In this document: positions 1 through 34,700 of the stretch, piece by piece
Numbering within the stretch: the first letter of the stretch is position 1
How the letters are laid out: each line of letters opens with the position of its first letter
Source: Seriola aureovittata
Lineage: Eukaryota; Chordata; Actinopteri; Carangiformes; Carangidae
Direction: 5' to 3'
Assembly (NCBI RefSeq): GCF_021018895.1
Contig: NC_079376.1
Coordinates: 17,912,001-17,976,000 of the forward strand
DNA: 64,000 nt
Made by a program: the position numbers and the translations under genes
The notes under the pieces: generated by a model
What the model was told of the DNA's origin: nothing
Seen by the model: the letters and a program-made list of their open reading frames with translations, nothing else
The model's database searches: none

Positions 1-950
1 GCTCAGGATCTAAGAAAACCCATCCCTAGCTTCAGTGTGCCGAGATGGCAGATCACTGCCAAGTCAACATGTTTTCGAGGCCTAAAATGAGTTGATTCAA
101 ACCCATGTCACCTACAGCTTTCAGATCACCATCATCACAAGACGCAGCCTCGTGTGGGAGAGAAAAGATTCAACTTCTAAGTTTCTTCAGAGTAAAAATA
201 ACCCTGCCCCAAACGATTAATGTAAAGCTTTTTAAGAGAGCATAAAGGGAGAAATGCTGACAGTGCGACCACAATCTGGGACTTTTATGGCACAGGAAGT
301 GATAAAACTTCAAATCGATCCCATCTGCTTGAAAACCTGGTTCTCTTTCAGTTGGAGCATAGACAGTTTTCATCGCTCTTTTTATGCTCACTAGTTGAAG
401 GCAGATACATTTTTGTTGGCAGTTCTTCTGGAGGCTGTCATGATGGACAGTGGGTCAGCTGGTTCGCTCCCACAGTGACTAATATGAGCCACACAGGGGA
501 TGTTTATTTGAACCAAGAGAGATGGCTCAGGTGAGCAGAGGTAAGAGTGAAACTGACGTTTCTGTCATTTTGCTTAAGACACTGGAGCCTAAAAAACAAA
601 TAGAGCTTTAAAATAAATGTGTTTTGTGTGTGAAGGAGAGTTTACATCTAAGGATCAAACTGTCACTCATTGCTACATGATAACCACCATTAACTGCCTC
701 TAATAATCTCCCACAGCTTCAAACTGCCAAATCTCGCCCAGGGCCCCTCTGACCCGATCTCTCCTCTTCTGTGACACTGCTGTTCCCCAATGTCCTCGGG
801 CTGCTTCATGTGTTGTGGTGCCTCCACACCCCACTGAGCTTTGTGGGGGTTTTGATGAGCCCTTATGCATCGCTGCTTCCTTTAGCTGCCCAACCAGAAA
901 CTACAGGCTACAGAGTTTTTAGTGAATACGGACACAGAGACAGAGAGAGA

Positions 951-975
951 GGGTGGGGGTGGGGGTGGGGGGGGT
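951..975 (+). repeat. G-rich tract, (GGGGGT)n
   Basis: Four or more runs of at least three G separated by single T residues lie in a purine-rich region beyond the last visible cnksr3-like exon. The pattern fits intramolecular G-quadruplex formation; nothing else is implied. Confidence 0.6.
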
Positions 976-1050
976 GATGACCAGAATAGGCCACGCTTGT
1001 TATAAAACCTTTCTGAAGATACAATACAGTCACGTCCCACAATTATGTCA

Positions 1051-17076
<16,026 letters not shown>

Positions 17077-17320
17077 GACTTCTTCAACACAATATCAGTG
17101 AGAAAAAATATGCCAAAAAAAATTTGGCGACGAGGTTTTGAGACTTAAATAAAAAAGATGCTGTCACATTCTTTACAACAGCTCGGTACCGTTCGTCTGT
17201 TTGTGTTCACTCACTAACCAGCTCTGTACACGCATGACTGTGGGCTGGACTGAAATCCCCCACAGCTCCTCACCGCCCGGTCTCGGATCAATGCTGCCTT
17301 CACGCGCTGCTGGGAATACT
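17077..17320 (-). promoter_or_regulatory. Probable 5' UTR and promoter of the cnksr3-like gene
   Basis: This is the stretch directly upstream (minus strand) of the ATG in coding exon 1. CpG dinucleotides are denser than in the flanking AT-rich DNA, especially around 17185-17195 and 17270-17312. No TATA box was identified at a convincing place and the start site is unknown. Assignment rests on position and base composition only. Confidence 0.35.
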
Positions 17321-20300
17321 GGGAAAAGTCACAATTACATGCAAAGTAACGACCCGGCAAGTAGTACTGAGATACTGTAACTTGCTTCTCTCAGTTATCG
17401 ATAAACTGCAATGATTGTATAGTTTATGTTGTTTTTGCTTTATTAATATTTTATTCAAATAATCATATACTGATTTCTTCACAGTTATGCGTGCTTGCGG
17501 GATCTAATGTTTACCATGACGTAGTTTCACCTTTTCAGTCAAAGCAAATCTTTTTCTGTTGACTATTAGAAAACTGGTCATTTGAGGCCAATTTTATAAA
17601 TATTTCTTATCATAACTAATATGAACACACAGCAGTGTGTAGGCTATTTACTACACCGGGCCATGTAGAGAAGTTTACTGAGAGCACATGAATGTAGCAT
17701 GTGATGTAGGTAGTTTCTGTGTGTTCACAGCACTCATTTGAAACAGGAGGCTGTATACCAAACAGTGTGGTACTCAGTTTATGGTTTGTTACTCTTGAAA
17801 TAAATGAGGAATACACAGATTGGTATACTGCCAACATCATTTAAATAATGGGTCACAGTTAACTATCAATTCAAAATTTTGTTAAATAAGTAACCTAATA
17901 AACGTATTATTTGTCATAGGTGCTAGAACAATGACAATACCTTATACTGACGTGACATTAAGTCATTAGTGTGATATTAGCTGAATTTGTTCAATCACAG
18001 CTGCAGTCACGAAGTTAACACATAAGTCATGAAAACCATCAGAGGAAAAATACCTCCTTTCCATTGAACTGAATATGACTCACCACTGCTCTCTTTTGGT
18101 GCCTTGTTTCTTTGCAAGTCATTTAGCAGTAGGCTGCTCTATAGTCACCCCAACACTGCTACTCACATGCTTACAATAATACTTCACATTGTACAGTCTC
18201 ATCAACTAATTTAGAAACACATCTCCAATCCATCAAAACAATGAAACTGGATTTTAGGCTGTAATGAGTCTGACGACTGTCCCAGCTGAAGTGGGGAATT
18301 CACAACAATAAGGAGCCAAGTTGGAAAGATATTTATTATATATATTATAATAATTTATTGTTCTTGATCTTTACTGTATTTTATCATTTAAATTAAGTTT
18401 TTTTTCCTAATACTCATTGCTCTGTATAGTCAACTACGCTGTTTTAATGTTACATGGCGAGCTAACTAACTAGCATTATTGTCTTAATAGAAAATAAAAC
18501 AAGAATTAGACAAACACATTGACTATATATGTACCGGTAGTCATAGGTATATAGTCGCAGTATGAACATAAAAATATGCATTTGACCAAACAAAATCTTA
18601 TTTGGTTGCTCTTGCCTCACATTGTGGGATATTATGTATGTCACATAATGCAGACTATGGTTTATGAGAGACAACAGTGTATTTGCTTATAGATAGAACA
18701 GCTGACAGAGAGAGCACATCAGGTATAATCTATATTAAAAAGGTTTCCAGGAAACATCAAAAGAAAAAGAAAAAGACTGTCTTTAGTGGATAGAGGCAAG
18801 GTTCCTTTACTGTAAGGTTATTTACCACATCCCAAGTTGCAAGTTACAACTCTGGTAGGCTTTAGCTATATGCCTTTATTTAGAGGTGTTCAATAGAGCT
18901 AACGTTTTACAATCTGGTTTCTGACATTAAGTAACCTTTCCCAACTTATTGTTTTTTAACAATTTTAAACACACCTTTCATGGGAGAGTCCCGGCCCTTC
19001 CCATCACTCTACTACAGCTGGAAGCTGTTGTATACTCTGCACTCTAATCAGCTGCAGATTAAAGTTCAGCTGTTATTAAACTTGGGCAATGCATCAATTT
19101 GCTTTCAGGCAAAGAAAAATACTGGAAGCCACGATACAGTGCTGTACAACAATTTATTCTGCTTGTCTTCATTTTCCATGTTCAAACATGCTTGTTGTTC
19201 TGACCCAAGAAATGTTTTGGAAAAGACTCCTTTTCATCACATTAAAGTTAATTAAACTATTTTTTAATAAATAAAATTAGACAAACTAATATTTTCTTTA
19301 ATGTTTGAGCCAAGTAAGTTTGGTCATGGCTGACAGGTAGGGAAGCTTTGATAGAAAATCTATATAACATAACACCTATACTTGGATGGAGGATGAGTGA
19401 AATTAGCATAAAAGTACAGTAGAATAAAATACAGTATAAAGCAAGGAAGCGAGGCAAAGGTCACTAAAGTAGTTTTGTGTTTACAAGTCAAAGAAAGTTG
19501 AAGGATTTGGGTGGAGACTGCGCAACATGTCCCCATCTTATTTGGCCTTTGAAGCAGTTATACTTTCCATCTCCTTCAAGACAGAGATATACAGTATGTT
19601 TGTGTATGTTGTTACCAGGCATCATAAACATTTCTGACTACAGCAAATGGGGGAGTGAGAGCCACGTTCAGTTCTCATGGGAGTGGGCTGGATTGAAGGG
19701 AATCTGGGTGGTGTGGAATTCAGGGGAGGTCCTCCCTGAGAGGATTAAGTGAATCATGGGATTGTTGTCGAGGTGAGGCGGAGGGATGGAGGGAGTGTTT
19801 GGTCTGCTCAGGAAGAGAGGGCCTGAGCTTTAAAGGCTGAGAGAAAGGTGGGGTTGAGACATGAGGAGTGGATGCAAAACTGGAAGAATTGTTCTGGCTA
19901 TTCTTGCATGGCTATTAAATTAGACCTACAGAAAAAAAGTTCACACTTCCTCATGGAAAAGGTCACCTTTCTTTATCATAATGACCAAGCATCAGAGCAG
20001 GATCAACGTCTTTACCCATGGCTCCGAAAGTGCTAACATTAAAACAAAAGACTTAGAAAGATAAACAAACTCTGCATGATCTGCTTTGTATGTGTAACAT
20101 TTATTTCGGCCTCAAAATACAGGAAGTCCAAATTTGGCACTGTATATTATTCTGGGATCTACATTAAGGTCAGGCTAATAATGTCATATAAACAAAGGCA
20201 GGCATGTGAAACATCAGCACAGGAAGTTATCCACTTCACTATCAGAGATGACAGGATATGAAGGGCTGAAGATGTTGTGATAATAAAAATAAACCCATTT

Positions 20301-21031
20301 CCTGCCACCGACAGGTTTGCTCTCTAAACACTGAACAGATTTACTGCAGGCGAGGAAATGTCACATCCCCTGTAGCTAAAACCACCTTGTGACACTGTCT
20401 CGTGTGTTGCTATATACTCTTCCCCTTATGTTTTTGTAGAATTCATGTGAATGGCCTATTGTATATATGCATCATAACAGATTATGAATGTTATTAGCCC
20501 AGAGTTGTTCATATAGAACATATCACCAACTTTGGACATCACAGCATTTTATCAACACAATTTATCATTTTTTCTAACATTCTTCCTCTTCTCTGATACA
20601 AGTAGAGCAGATCCTAGACATTAGCATTGACACTAAGATGTCTCTTCACAGGGTAAATGAGGGGTTTAGGCTGAAATAAAGAGCACAGTGTAGTAAAAAC
20701 ACACAGAGGATCCTGTGTGCTGATCTCACTGCTGGTGACTGAGGGCTTGAAGGGAAGATGAAGACATAGAGTCTCTTGAAAATACTTCTTATACATACTC
20801 ACATAGGACAAAATATAAACTTTTACCTATTAAGACTTAGATTTCAAAATAAAATCTGAACTTTTTTATATGAACATATTCTCCACGTTAAATGTTCTCT
20901 GCAGTGGGCATCCGTATTGTGAACAGATGTGTTGGTATGTACCTAGCAGTAAATGCCAGTTTGTAAAATAAGAGCTGAGGACCTTTACTACATCCAAAGA
21001 AACAGAGTTACGGAAGAGTATACTGGGAATT
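17321..21031. other. Intergenic region between the cnksr3-like gene and qpct
   Basis: AT-rich DNA between the 5' end of the cnksr3-like gene and the qpct stop codon; both are on the minus strand. It should contain the qpct 3' UTR at its right side. No further gene, RNA gene or clear transposon was recognised. Confidence 0.55.
20100..20105 (-). terminator. Candidate qpct polyadenylation signal
   Basis: TTTATT on the plus strand is AATAAA on the qpct strand, about 0.93 kb past the stop codon. I saw no AATAAA closer to the stop. The assignment is positional only; a variant hexamer nearer the stop could be the one used. Confidence 0.25.
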
Positions 21032-27961
<6,930 letters not shown>

Positions 27962-28071
27962 TCCTGTCTCTCCTCTGTGAAAGCTTACAGATCATGTGAA
28001 AAGCAGGAGGGAGGACCCGAGGCTCTTTAAACCACAGCGCGTCACTATACTGCTGTGTGTGTAAGTGTGTA

Positions 28072-28074
<3 letters not shown>

Positions 28075-28129
<55 letters not shown>
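28075..28129 (+). repeat. (GT)n microsatellite upstream of qpct
   Basis: A perfect GT array of about 55 bp, roughly 150 bp upstream of the qpct start codons, in the interval shared with mocs3. Confidence 0.96.
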
Positions 28130-28131
<2 letters not shown>

Positions 28132-28302
28132 ATTCGTGGAACCACTTGGGTGCTGTGAACAGCAATGACATAGTGACCCCATGTACATTTTTTCAGCAAC
28201 AAACACTTTTACAGCATACCTGAGGGTCACAAGAGAAAAGACTAGTCCCATCATGTCTACTTACTGGTCAGCATTTTCCAACGGGAGCTTCATATTTTAC
28301 AA

Positions 28303-28357
28303 CAAACAAACAAACAACAAACAAACAAAACCACAGAAAATAAACAAACAACAAAAC
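28303..28357 (+). repeat. (CAAA)n-like simple repeat
   Basis: Imperfect tandem CAAA/CAA units between qpct and mocs3. Confidence 0.85.
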
Positions 28358-28584
28358 AGAATGTAATAAGCTATCTATCAATATATTATGATTGGAACAA
28401 CTCATGCTTTTCTTTTGTCGTTGTGTAGTCTACCAGTAGGTAAAGCATAGTATTAAATATTTATCTATTTACTTACTTAATTATTATTATTTTATCTTCC
28501 ATTAATTCAGATTTGAAAACATGAAAACAATCAGACATACCAGTTCTTAAAATTTATACTTATATTCCGTTTGAGTACGAGCAG

Positions 28585-28781
28585 CGCCTTACGTCATCTA
28601 CCACGTGGTCTCGTTTCACGTGGTCAGCCCGGAAGTGCGCTCCCTCGCCTGCTTCATATGTCAACATCTTTCTCAACACACTTGATACTGCAGCTGAAGC
28701 AGACTTAAAGTATATTTGTTGTGATATTATACATCTTTTTTTGTTGTAACCGCGGTTGTTCTTGTTGTGCTTGCAGCAGCG
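28585..28781 (+). promoter_or_regulatory. mocs3 core promoter and 5' UTR with CRE-like, twin E-box and ETS motifs
   Basis: Four recognisable sites lie within about 46 bp: ACGTCA (28591-28596), CACGTG (28602-28607), CACGTG (28617-28622) and CCGGAAGT (28629-28636). The two E-boxes sit in a repeated CACGTGGTC unit spaced 15 bp start to start. Palindromic CACGTG is bound by USF/MYC/TFE-type bHLH-ZIP factors and CCGGAAGT by ETS/GABP; such clusters mark TATA-less housekeeping promoters. The mocs3 ATG follows at 28782, and qpct is transcribed away from the same interval. Factor names are family knowledge; binding is not shown. Confidence 0.6.
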
Positions 28782-31700
28782 ATGTCTCAGGAGGTGTGCT
28801 GTTTGAAAGCACAGCTCAAGGAGCAAGAGAGAGAGATTTCAGCTCTGAAGAATAAACTGGCTCAGCTGGAAAAGGTATGAAAGTTTTGCTAAATGTCAAG
28901 CTGACGTTTATTTATACACCAGTTGTCCACTTTTACAGCCTGTGCCTACATAAATTAGTTCCATAATAGTAATAGTATAATAGTATAGTATTCTCATTAC
29001 ATTTGACTAACTAAATGTTATGTAGGCTACTTATGGATAGCAACCCTTCCTTATTAGCGACTTTGGAACATAACATTAGCACATTTGACCCAGGTACTCC
29101 TATCTTTAAACTTGGACATTTGATAGAGAGCTAACTAGCACGCTAGTTACTTATCATGTTGAATTTTTGTTTCTTAGTGATGGTTATATACTGGACTGCG
29201 TTATATTGACAGGTGTTTCTAATATTCCGCCCACCTCCCAACCTTATATATGTAAATAGGGAGGACAAAAAATAGAGGACCCGAATGAATATAATGTAAT
29301 AAAGTACAACACTACCTGCACCTATGACCAGAGTAATAAATTTGTAATTGAAATCACACATTTCCAACCATGTAAACAAAACTGAAGATCAATTTAAGGC
29401 ATAGCTGCTTGAATTAAATTGCAATAGATTGCATAGGTGCATCTATTAAAGTAGCAGTATATGGAGACATAACTGTAGCTCCTCATGTCATTCATCAGGA
29501 GGCACGCACACATCCATAAATTCCTTGTAGGTTCTGGGTAACAATAACCAGCTCAAAAAGACAAACTGCTGCACGCACTGCTATCTCATTCACAGTTATT
29601 TTATTCTAAATGCTATGAGATGTCACACATCATCTGTGAATTGGGTAATTGATGACAATATGCCCAATTCTTCTTCTCCTAGAAAAAACAGTACCAATGT
29701 TAATGTCACATCAGCATCATATTGAAAATACAGCATTAAAAGCAAAAAGGCATTTTAGTGGTAAACATACTTAGTAAACATACAGCTAAACATACTAGCC
29801 ACTCAGATGTTCCTCAATCCATTCTTATGTAAAACTATTGCTAATCAGCTCCTTATGTCAGACTTATTAGCTGGAGACATACGTAAAGAGAGAAATAAAC
29901 AAAGCTCCTTATATTATACAGACAGATTGTTGAGGGCTGTGATGCCACCTGGCCCAAAGCTCTTGTACAATCCTGTTTCCTTTGTTGTTGTGAAATAATT
30001 ATTGTCCCGTGTTGTGATATCAGAGCCATACCTCAGCACTGGAGCTGCATGACGAAGTGAGACCACTAATCCCACTGAAAGCCAAACCAGCCCTCAGCAA
30101 TGAGGACATCATGCGCTACAGCAGACAGCTCCTTCTGCCTGACCTTAGTGTACAAGGTATGGATGGTTACAGGCAGTGTTATTCTGATGTACAGTACAGT
30201 AAGCATCCTGTCAAATGAGATTCATGGCAAGACTGAACACAACAGAGTACATGTTGACTGTCCACAGGTCAGCTAAACTTATCCAAGACCTCAGTGCTGA
30301 TTGTTGGCTGTGGAGGACTAGGCTGCCCCCTGGCACAGTACCTTGCAGCGGCAGGCATCGGTAGGTAATGTAGTTGATTAATGTACAGCATGACCTTTTG
30401 CCAAATTAGTTAAATCATTAACCCTTCTATAATTATCCTTGAAATAAATAAATATATAGGTGTAAATAATTGTTGAGACGCCAACTGTTTGTGTTTTCCT
30501 TAAGGCAGAATCTAAAATTAGCAATGTGGCTCACCTCCCAGGGGCTGGTAAACTGAATAAATGTACCTGCAGGGGAGAGGTTTGCATTTCTCAAAGAAAA
30601 ATATCCCACTACCAGTTTTAGTACTTTTTAATGAATAAAATCAGGAATCACTCTTATCTTACTGTGGAGAAGTGTGTGTTTATTTTGAGACATGCAGTAT
30701 ATGGCATATGTTTTTCTTTTGCGGTCAAACTTATATTACTTTCTGCCTCAGGTGAAATTTCAACTACACTTTGGTTATATAACTAACTGAGGATAACTGG
30801 AAAAACTGAAGGAAAGGGGTGTAGGAGTTTGTGTTAATATTAACATGCTGTTTAGGGGAAGAGTCACTGACTGTGTTCAGAAGTAAGCAGATACAAAATT
30901 TGAGAAAAGTCAATGACCATTTGAGTTTAACGGTCATGGTTCGTCAATGTTATCAGGGTTTGTTATTTATTTATTCTAAAGCTTTTCTGTGTGTCTCCAG
31001 GGCGCCTGGGTTTGCTGGACTATGACGAAGTGGAGCTGAGTAACCTGCACAGACAGGTGCTACATGGGGAGGAGAACCAGGGCCAGGCCAAGGCTCTGTC
31101 TGCTGCTAATGCAGTTAGAAGGTACTGACTGGTACCTGTACACATTTCTTGAAAAATTACACTTGGTGTGGGACAATATACAATACATAGAGGTCAAAGT
31201 ACCTTTATACCAATATCCTCTAGTAGAACAAGAGTGCTTGAGAACATTTGAGAAATGTATTCCTGCTCAAATGTGCCAAAACAGCTCAAGCAGACCAACA
31301 TTAAAACATTATCATTATTATATATCATTAGTAAATTACATAATATTAGTAGATGTTCTGTAACTATGATAATTGGTGTATTTAACTGCTTTTTGTGACC
31401 CTTTGGTTGCTGTGTAATGTATGCTGGCGTGCTCCTGTCTCACCACAAGTTATATTTGGTTGTGTATTTCTCCCCAGTCTGCAAATATTGTGTAAACATG
31501 CTATTTTAGAGACGGCTGTTTCTGGTGCTTTTCTCCTTCACAGTGGGCCTACTGTGGTTAGCACACACATTGTATAGCCATGGCCACATGAGGGCATCAT
31601 TTCACTGACTGAGCAAAAACATGTACACAGTGTTTTGATGCTGTGTCACACGTACAAAACCATCCTCTTCTTTTTCTTATTGTTCATTCTTCATTAATGA

Positions 31701-34700
31701 GTTTTGCTGAGTGCATAATGCAAGATTATTTATTTGTTTTGTCACCTGTTTGATAGTTGGGAGACAGACAGTAAGTATTAAGAGGGGGGAGAAGAGAGGG
31801 GGCTGACATGTGACTCAGATCCCATGTCAGATTCAAAGCTCACATGTTGTTTTGTGATTTGGTTTTAACTGAAACACTAGTACAGCCCTGGGTATGGGAT
31901 TTTTAAGGTCAATTGTAATACTGATGTCCTATTCATATTATCGTATTAATTCTGCTAACTATGGAGGATTGAACCTGACCTCTTGGGAAACTAATTGCTA
32001 TTTTTGAATGTCACTTATTGTGTGCAGGTTGAACTCCACTGTAGAGTGTATTCCCTACCACCTGCAGCTATCGTCAGAGAATGCCTTGCAACTCATCCAA
32101 CAGTATCCTGCTGCAAAGTCCTCAACCTACATCTGTTACGCAGGCCTGCCGCTGGCTAATTCTTTGTCATGAATATTTCTTACATCTGCCGTCCACTAAG
32201 TCCTATTCAAGCTCATGATTTCTTATCAAGTAGAAACTTAACAAGCAATCTATTATATTGATAAACTCTATGATGACTCCTTGACTTTGCTGACCTCATA
32301 TATGACATTGTGGCTGATTGTTCAGATAATGTCCCCACACGCTATCTGGTGAATGACGCCTGTGTCCTCAGTAGCAAGCCTCTGGTGTCAGCAAGTGCGC
32401 TGAGAATGGAGGGACAGGTGAGGTAGAAAGCCCTCTTTCTTGTCAGGCTCCTCAAGATTAGTAAAATAATTTATGTGCGTGTTTGTAGTTGACAGTATAT
32501 AACTACCGTGGAGGCCCCTGCTACAGATGTCTGTACCCAGTACCCCCACCCCCAGAGACAGTGACCAACTGTTCTGACGGAGGGGTGTTAGGAGTGGGTG
32601 AGTCTTGTCCCCTTACTTGCCCAGAAGCCATTAACTTTGTACAGAGAACAGTGTGTGTAAATAATAGCTGCTGGTAACATTTTCCACTTTTCTTCAAGTT
32701 CCAGGGATAATGGGCTGCTTCCAAGCTTTGGAAGTCATCAAGATTGCCTCTGGACAAGGCTGTATCCTTTGCTGTTCCATTCTTAACTCCTACATTACAT
32801 TCTTCACCTTGCTTGGCCATATTGTTGGTTGGCAGCAGAATTTTTTGCCGAGTCATTGCAATGAATCAACAGTCAACTGCAGAAAGGGATTTCATTGTAG
32901 CAAGATTAGCGATGGTGTTTTCTGCCTGTCTGATAAAACAAGGCAAGAACAGAGATATTTTGTCTGGATTCTCTGGACTCTGCTGACTACTCCTTTGTCA
33001 TTGTCTCATGGAGCTGTCGTGGTTGCAGTGTTCTCCTGCTAATATTGAGACTCACATCAGAGAATAGGCTTGCCCTGTCATGCCTTCTGACTCGCATTGT
33101 GATACTCATGCGAACACCTGGCCGTGATGCATCAGCCAGGGAAGTGTTGGGACTGTTTTCCTACCAAAACGCCTGAATGTTGCTATGGTGCCCATACACG
33201 TGTCTGACGTGATACATTTAACAAAGTAGCCTTATCCTTGACCAGGCGTCCCAGCTTCCTGCGGCCAGCAGCTGGTGATGTTTGACGCTCAAGATGCCAG
33301 ATTTAGGTCCATCAAGTTGCGGCCCAAGCAGACTGGCTGTGCAGTCTGTGGAGAGAACCCCAGTGTAACCAAGCTTGTGGACTATGAGAGCTTTTGTGGG
33401 TCTGCTGCCACAGATAAGGTTGGTTGTAAGAGATGAAACAGATCGGGTACCTCATATTGTGGAGTTGGGCACATTTTCATAGGAATGTTGCTTTTTGAAG
33501 TAATAAGAAGTGTTTCTTACATCAACTGTATTTTGCCATTTAATATGACACGTAGAAAGTACATGTAATTATCCCCTAATCATAGGAAAATTCTCTTATT
33601 GCCCGATTTTTCCGTGTGTTTCAGTGCCGCAAACTCAACCTCCTCTCCAGAGATCAGAGGATCACAGTACAGGTAGGGAATATATTCTCCAGAACACTCG
33701 GCCATTGCGTGACTCCCTGTATTTAGCGCTGTTTATTGTATGATTACTCACAATTTTCTCAGTTTTCATGTGCATTCATAAACTGATTACATCTCTGTGC
33801 TGACCCAGCCCCAAATGGGAAATGACTTAATATGGGCCTGTAGATTTTCTATGGGAAAGAATAACATGTTCTATTTGGCACTGAGAGCAGTGGTAGTGGA
33901 TTGCATCTGTTTATATTTCTGCAGAATTGGCGCTTTCAAACCCGCTGAGTCATTAAGCACAGAGATGGGGATCATGATTGATTGGGCTGTAATCGAGATT
34001 GTGCATGGGGCTCCAGTTAGAAACAGTTTTGTTTCCTGTGATTTAAGGAAAAGCAGTTAAAATGTTCATATTACTCCTCAAATACAAATCCAAGCAGTAT
34101 TTCAACCTTTGCTGTGAGTAATTTCGGTTTCCCTGTTTAACTATGGTCATAAATCAATGTCTTTTTCCAAAAAATAAAGCCACACCTCTCTTTGATTATA
34201 AATCTGATAGTATAAGTGCATTAAGAGCTGTTTTAATATTATTCCAGGATTATCAATCCATAATGGACAAGGCAGAGCCCCATCTTTTGTTGGATGTGCG
34301 CCCTCTTGTGGAGGTGGATATATGCCACTTACCCTTCTCTCTCAGTATCCTTGTGAGTGATGGAGACACAAACTTGGTCTCACTTTGTCCTAATTCTGTA
34401 CTTTCACTTCATTTTTCTGTGTGATTATCCTCCTTATATTTCTGCCAGACATCCCACTCTCAAGTTTAGAGGAGAGAAAGAGTGAACACATCCAGTTATT
34501 TCAGGAAAGAATCAGCCAATTGAAACAGCAGATGGCAGGTGACTGCCGGCCTCCAGGTAACATGTCAAAACACCATTTAGGCTCTGTGTATGTTGTTTGA
34601 AATGATCAGGCACGTAGAGCCACTTGTGCATATTCACAGTCCACTCTGTATATTGCATAGTGCCGGGCCGGAGGCCTATTTTGGACAGCTAGTAAAAGGT

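Noticed and set aside
32710..33042. A 110-codon plus-strand frame overlapping mocs3 exon 8
   Set aside because: It reads through exon 8 into the U12 intron in another frame; the mocs3 frame explains the exon.
33243..33254. Upstream AG as the mocs3 exon 9 acceptor
   Set aside because: It is in frame but only 3 nt from the U12 branch A, and it adds three residues that displace Cys297, 300 and 412 from the positions I recall for human MOCS3.
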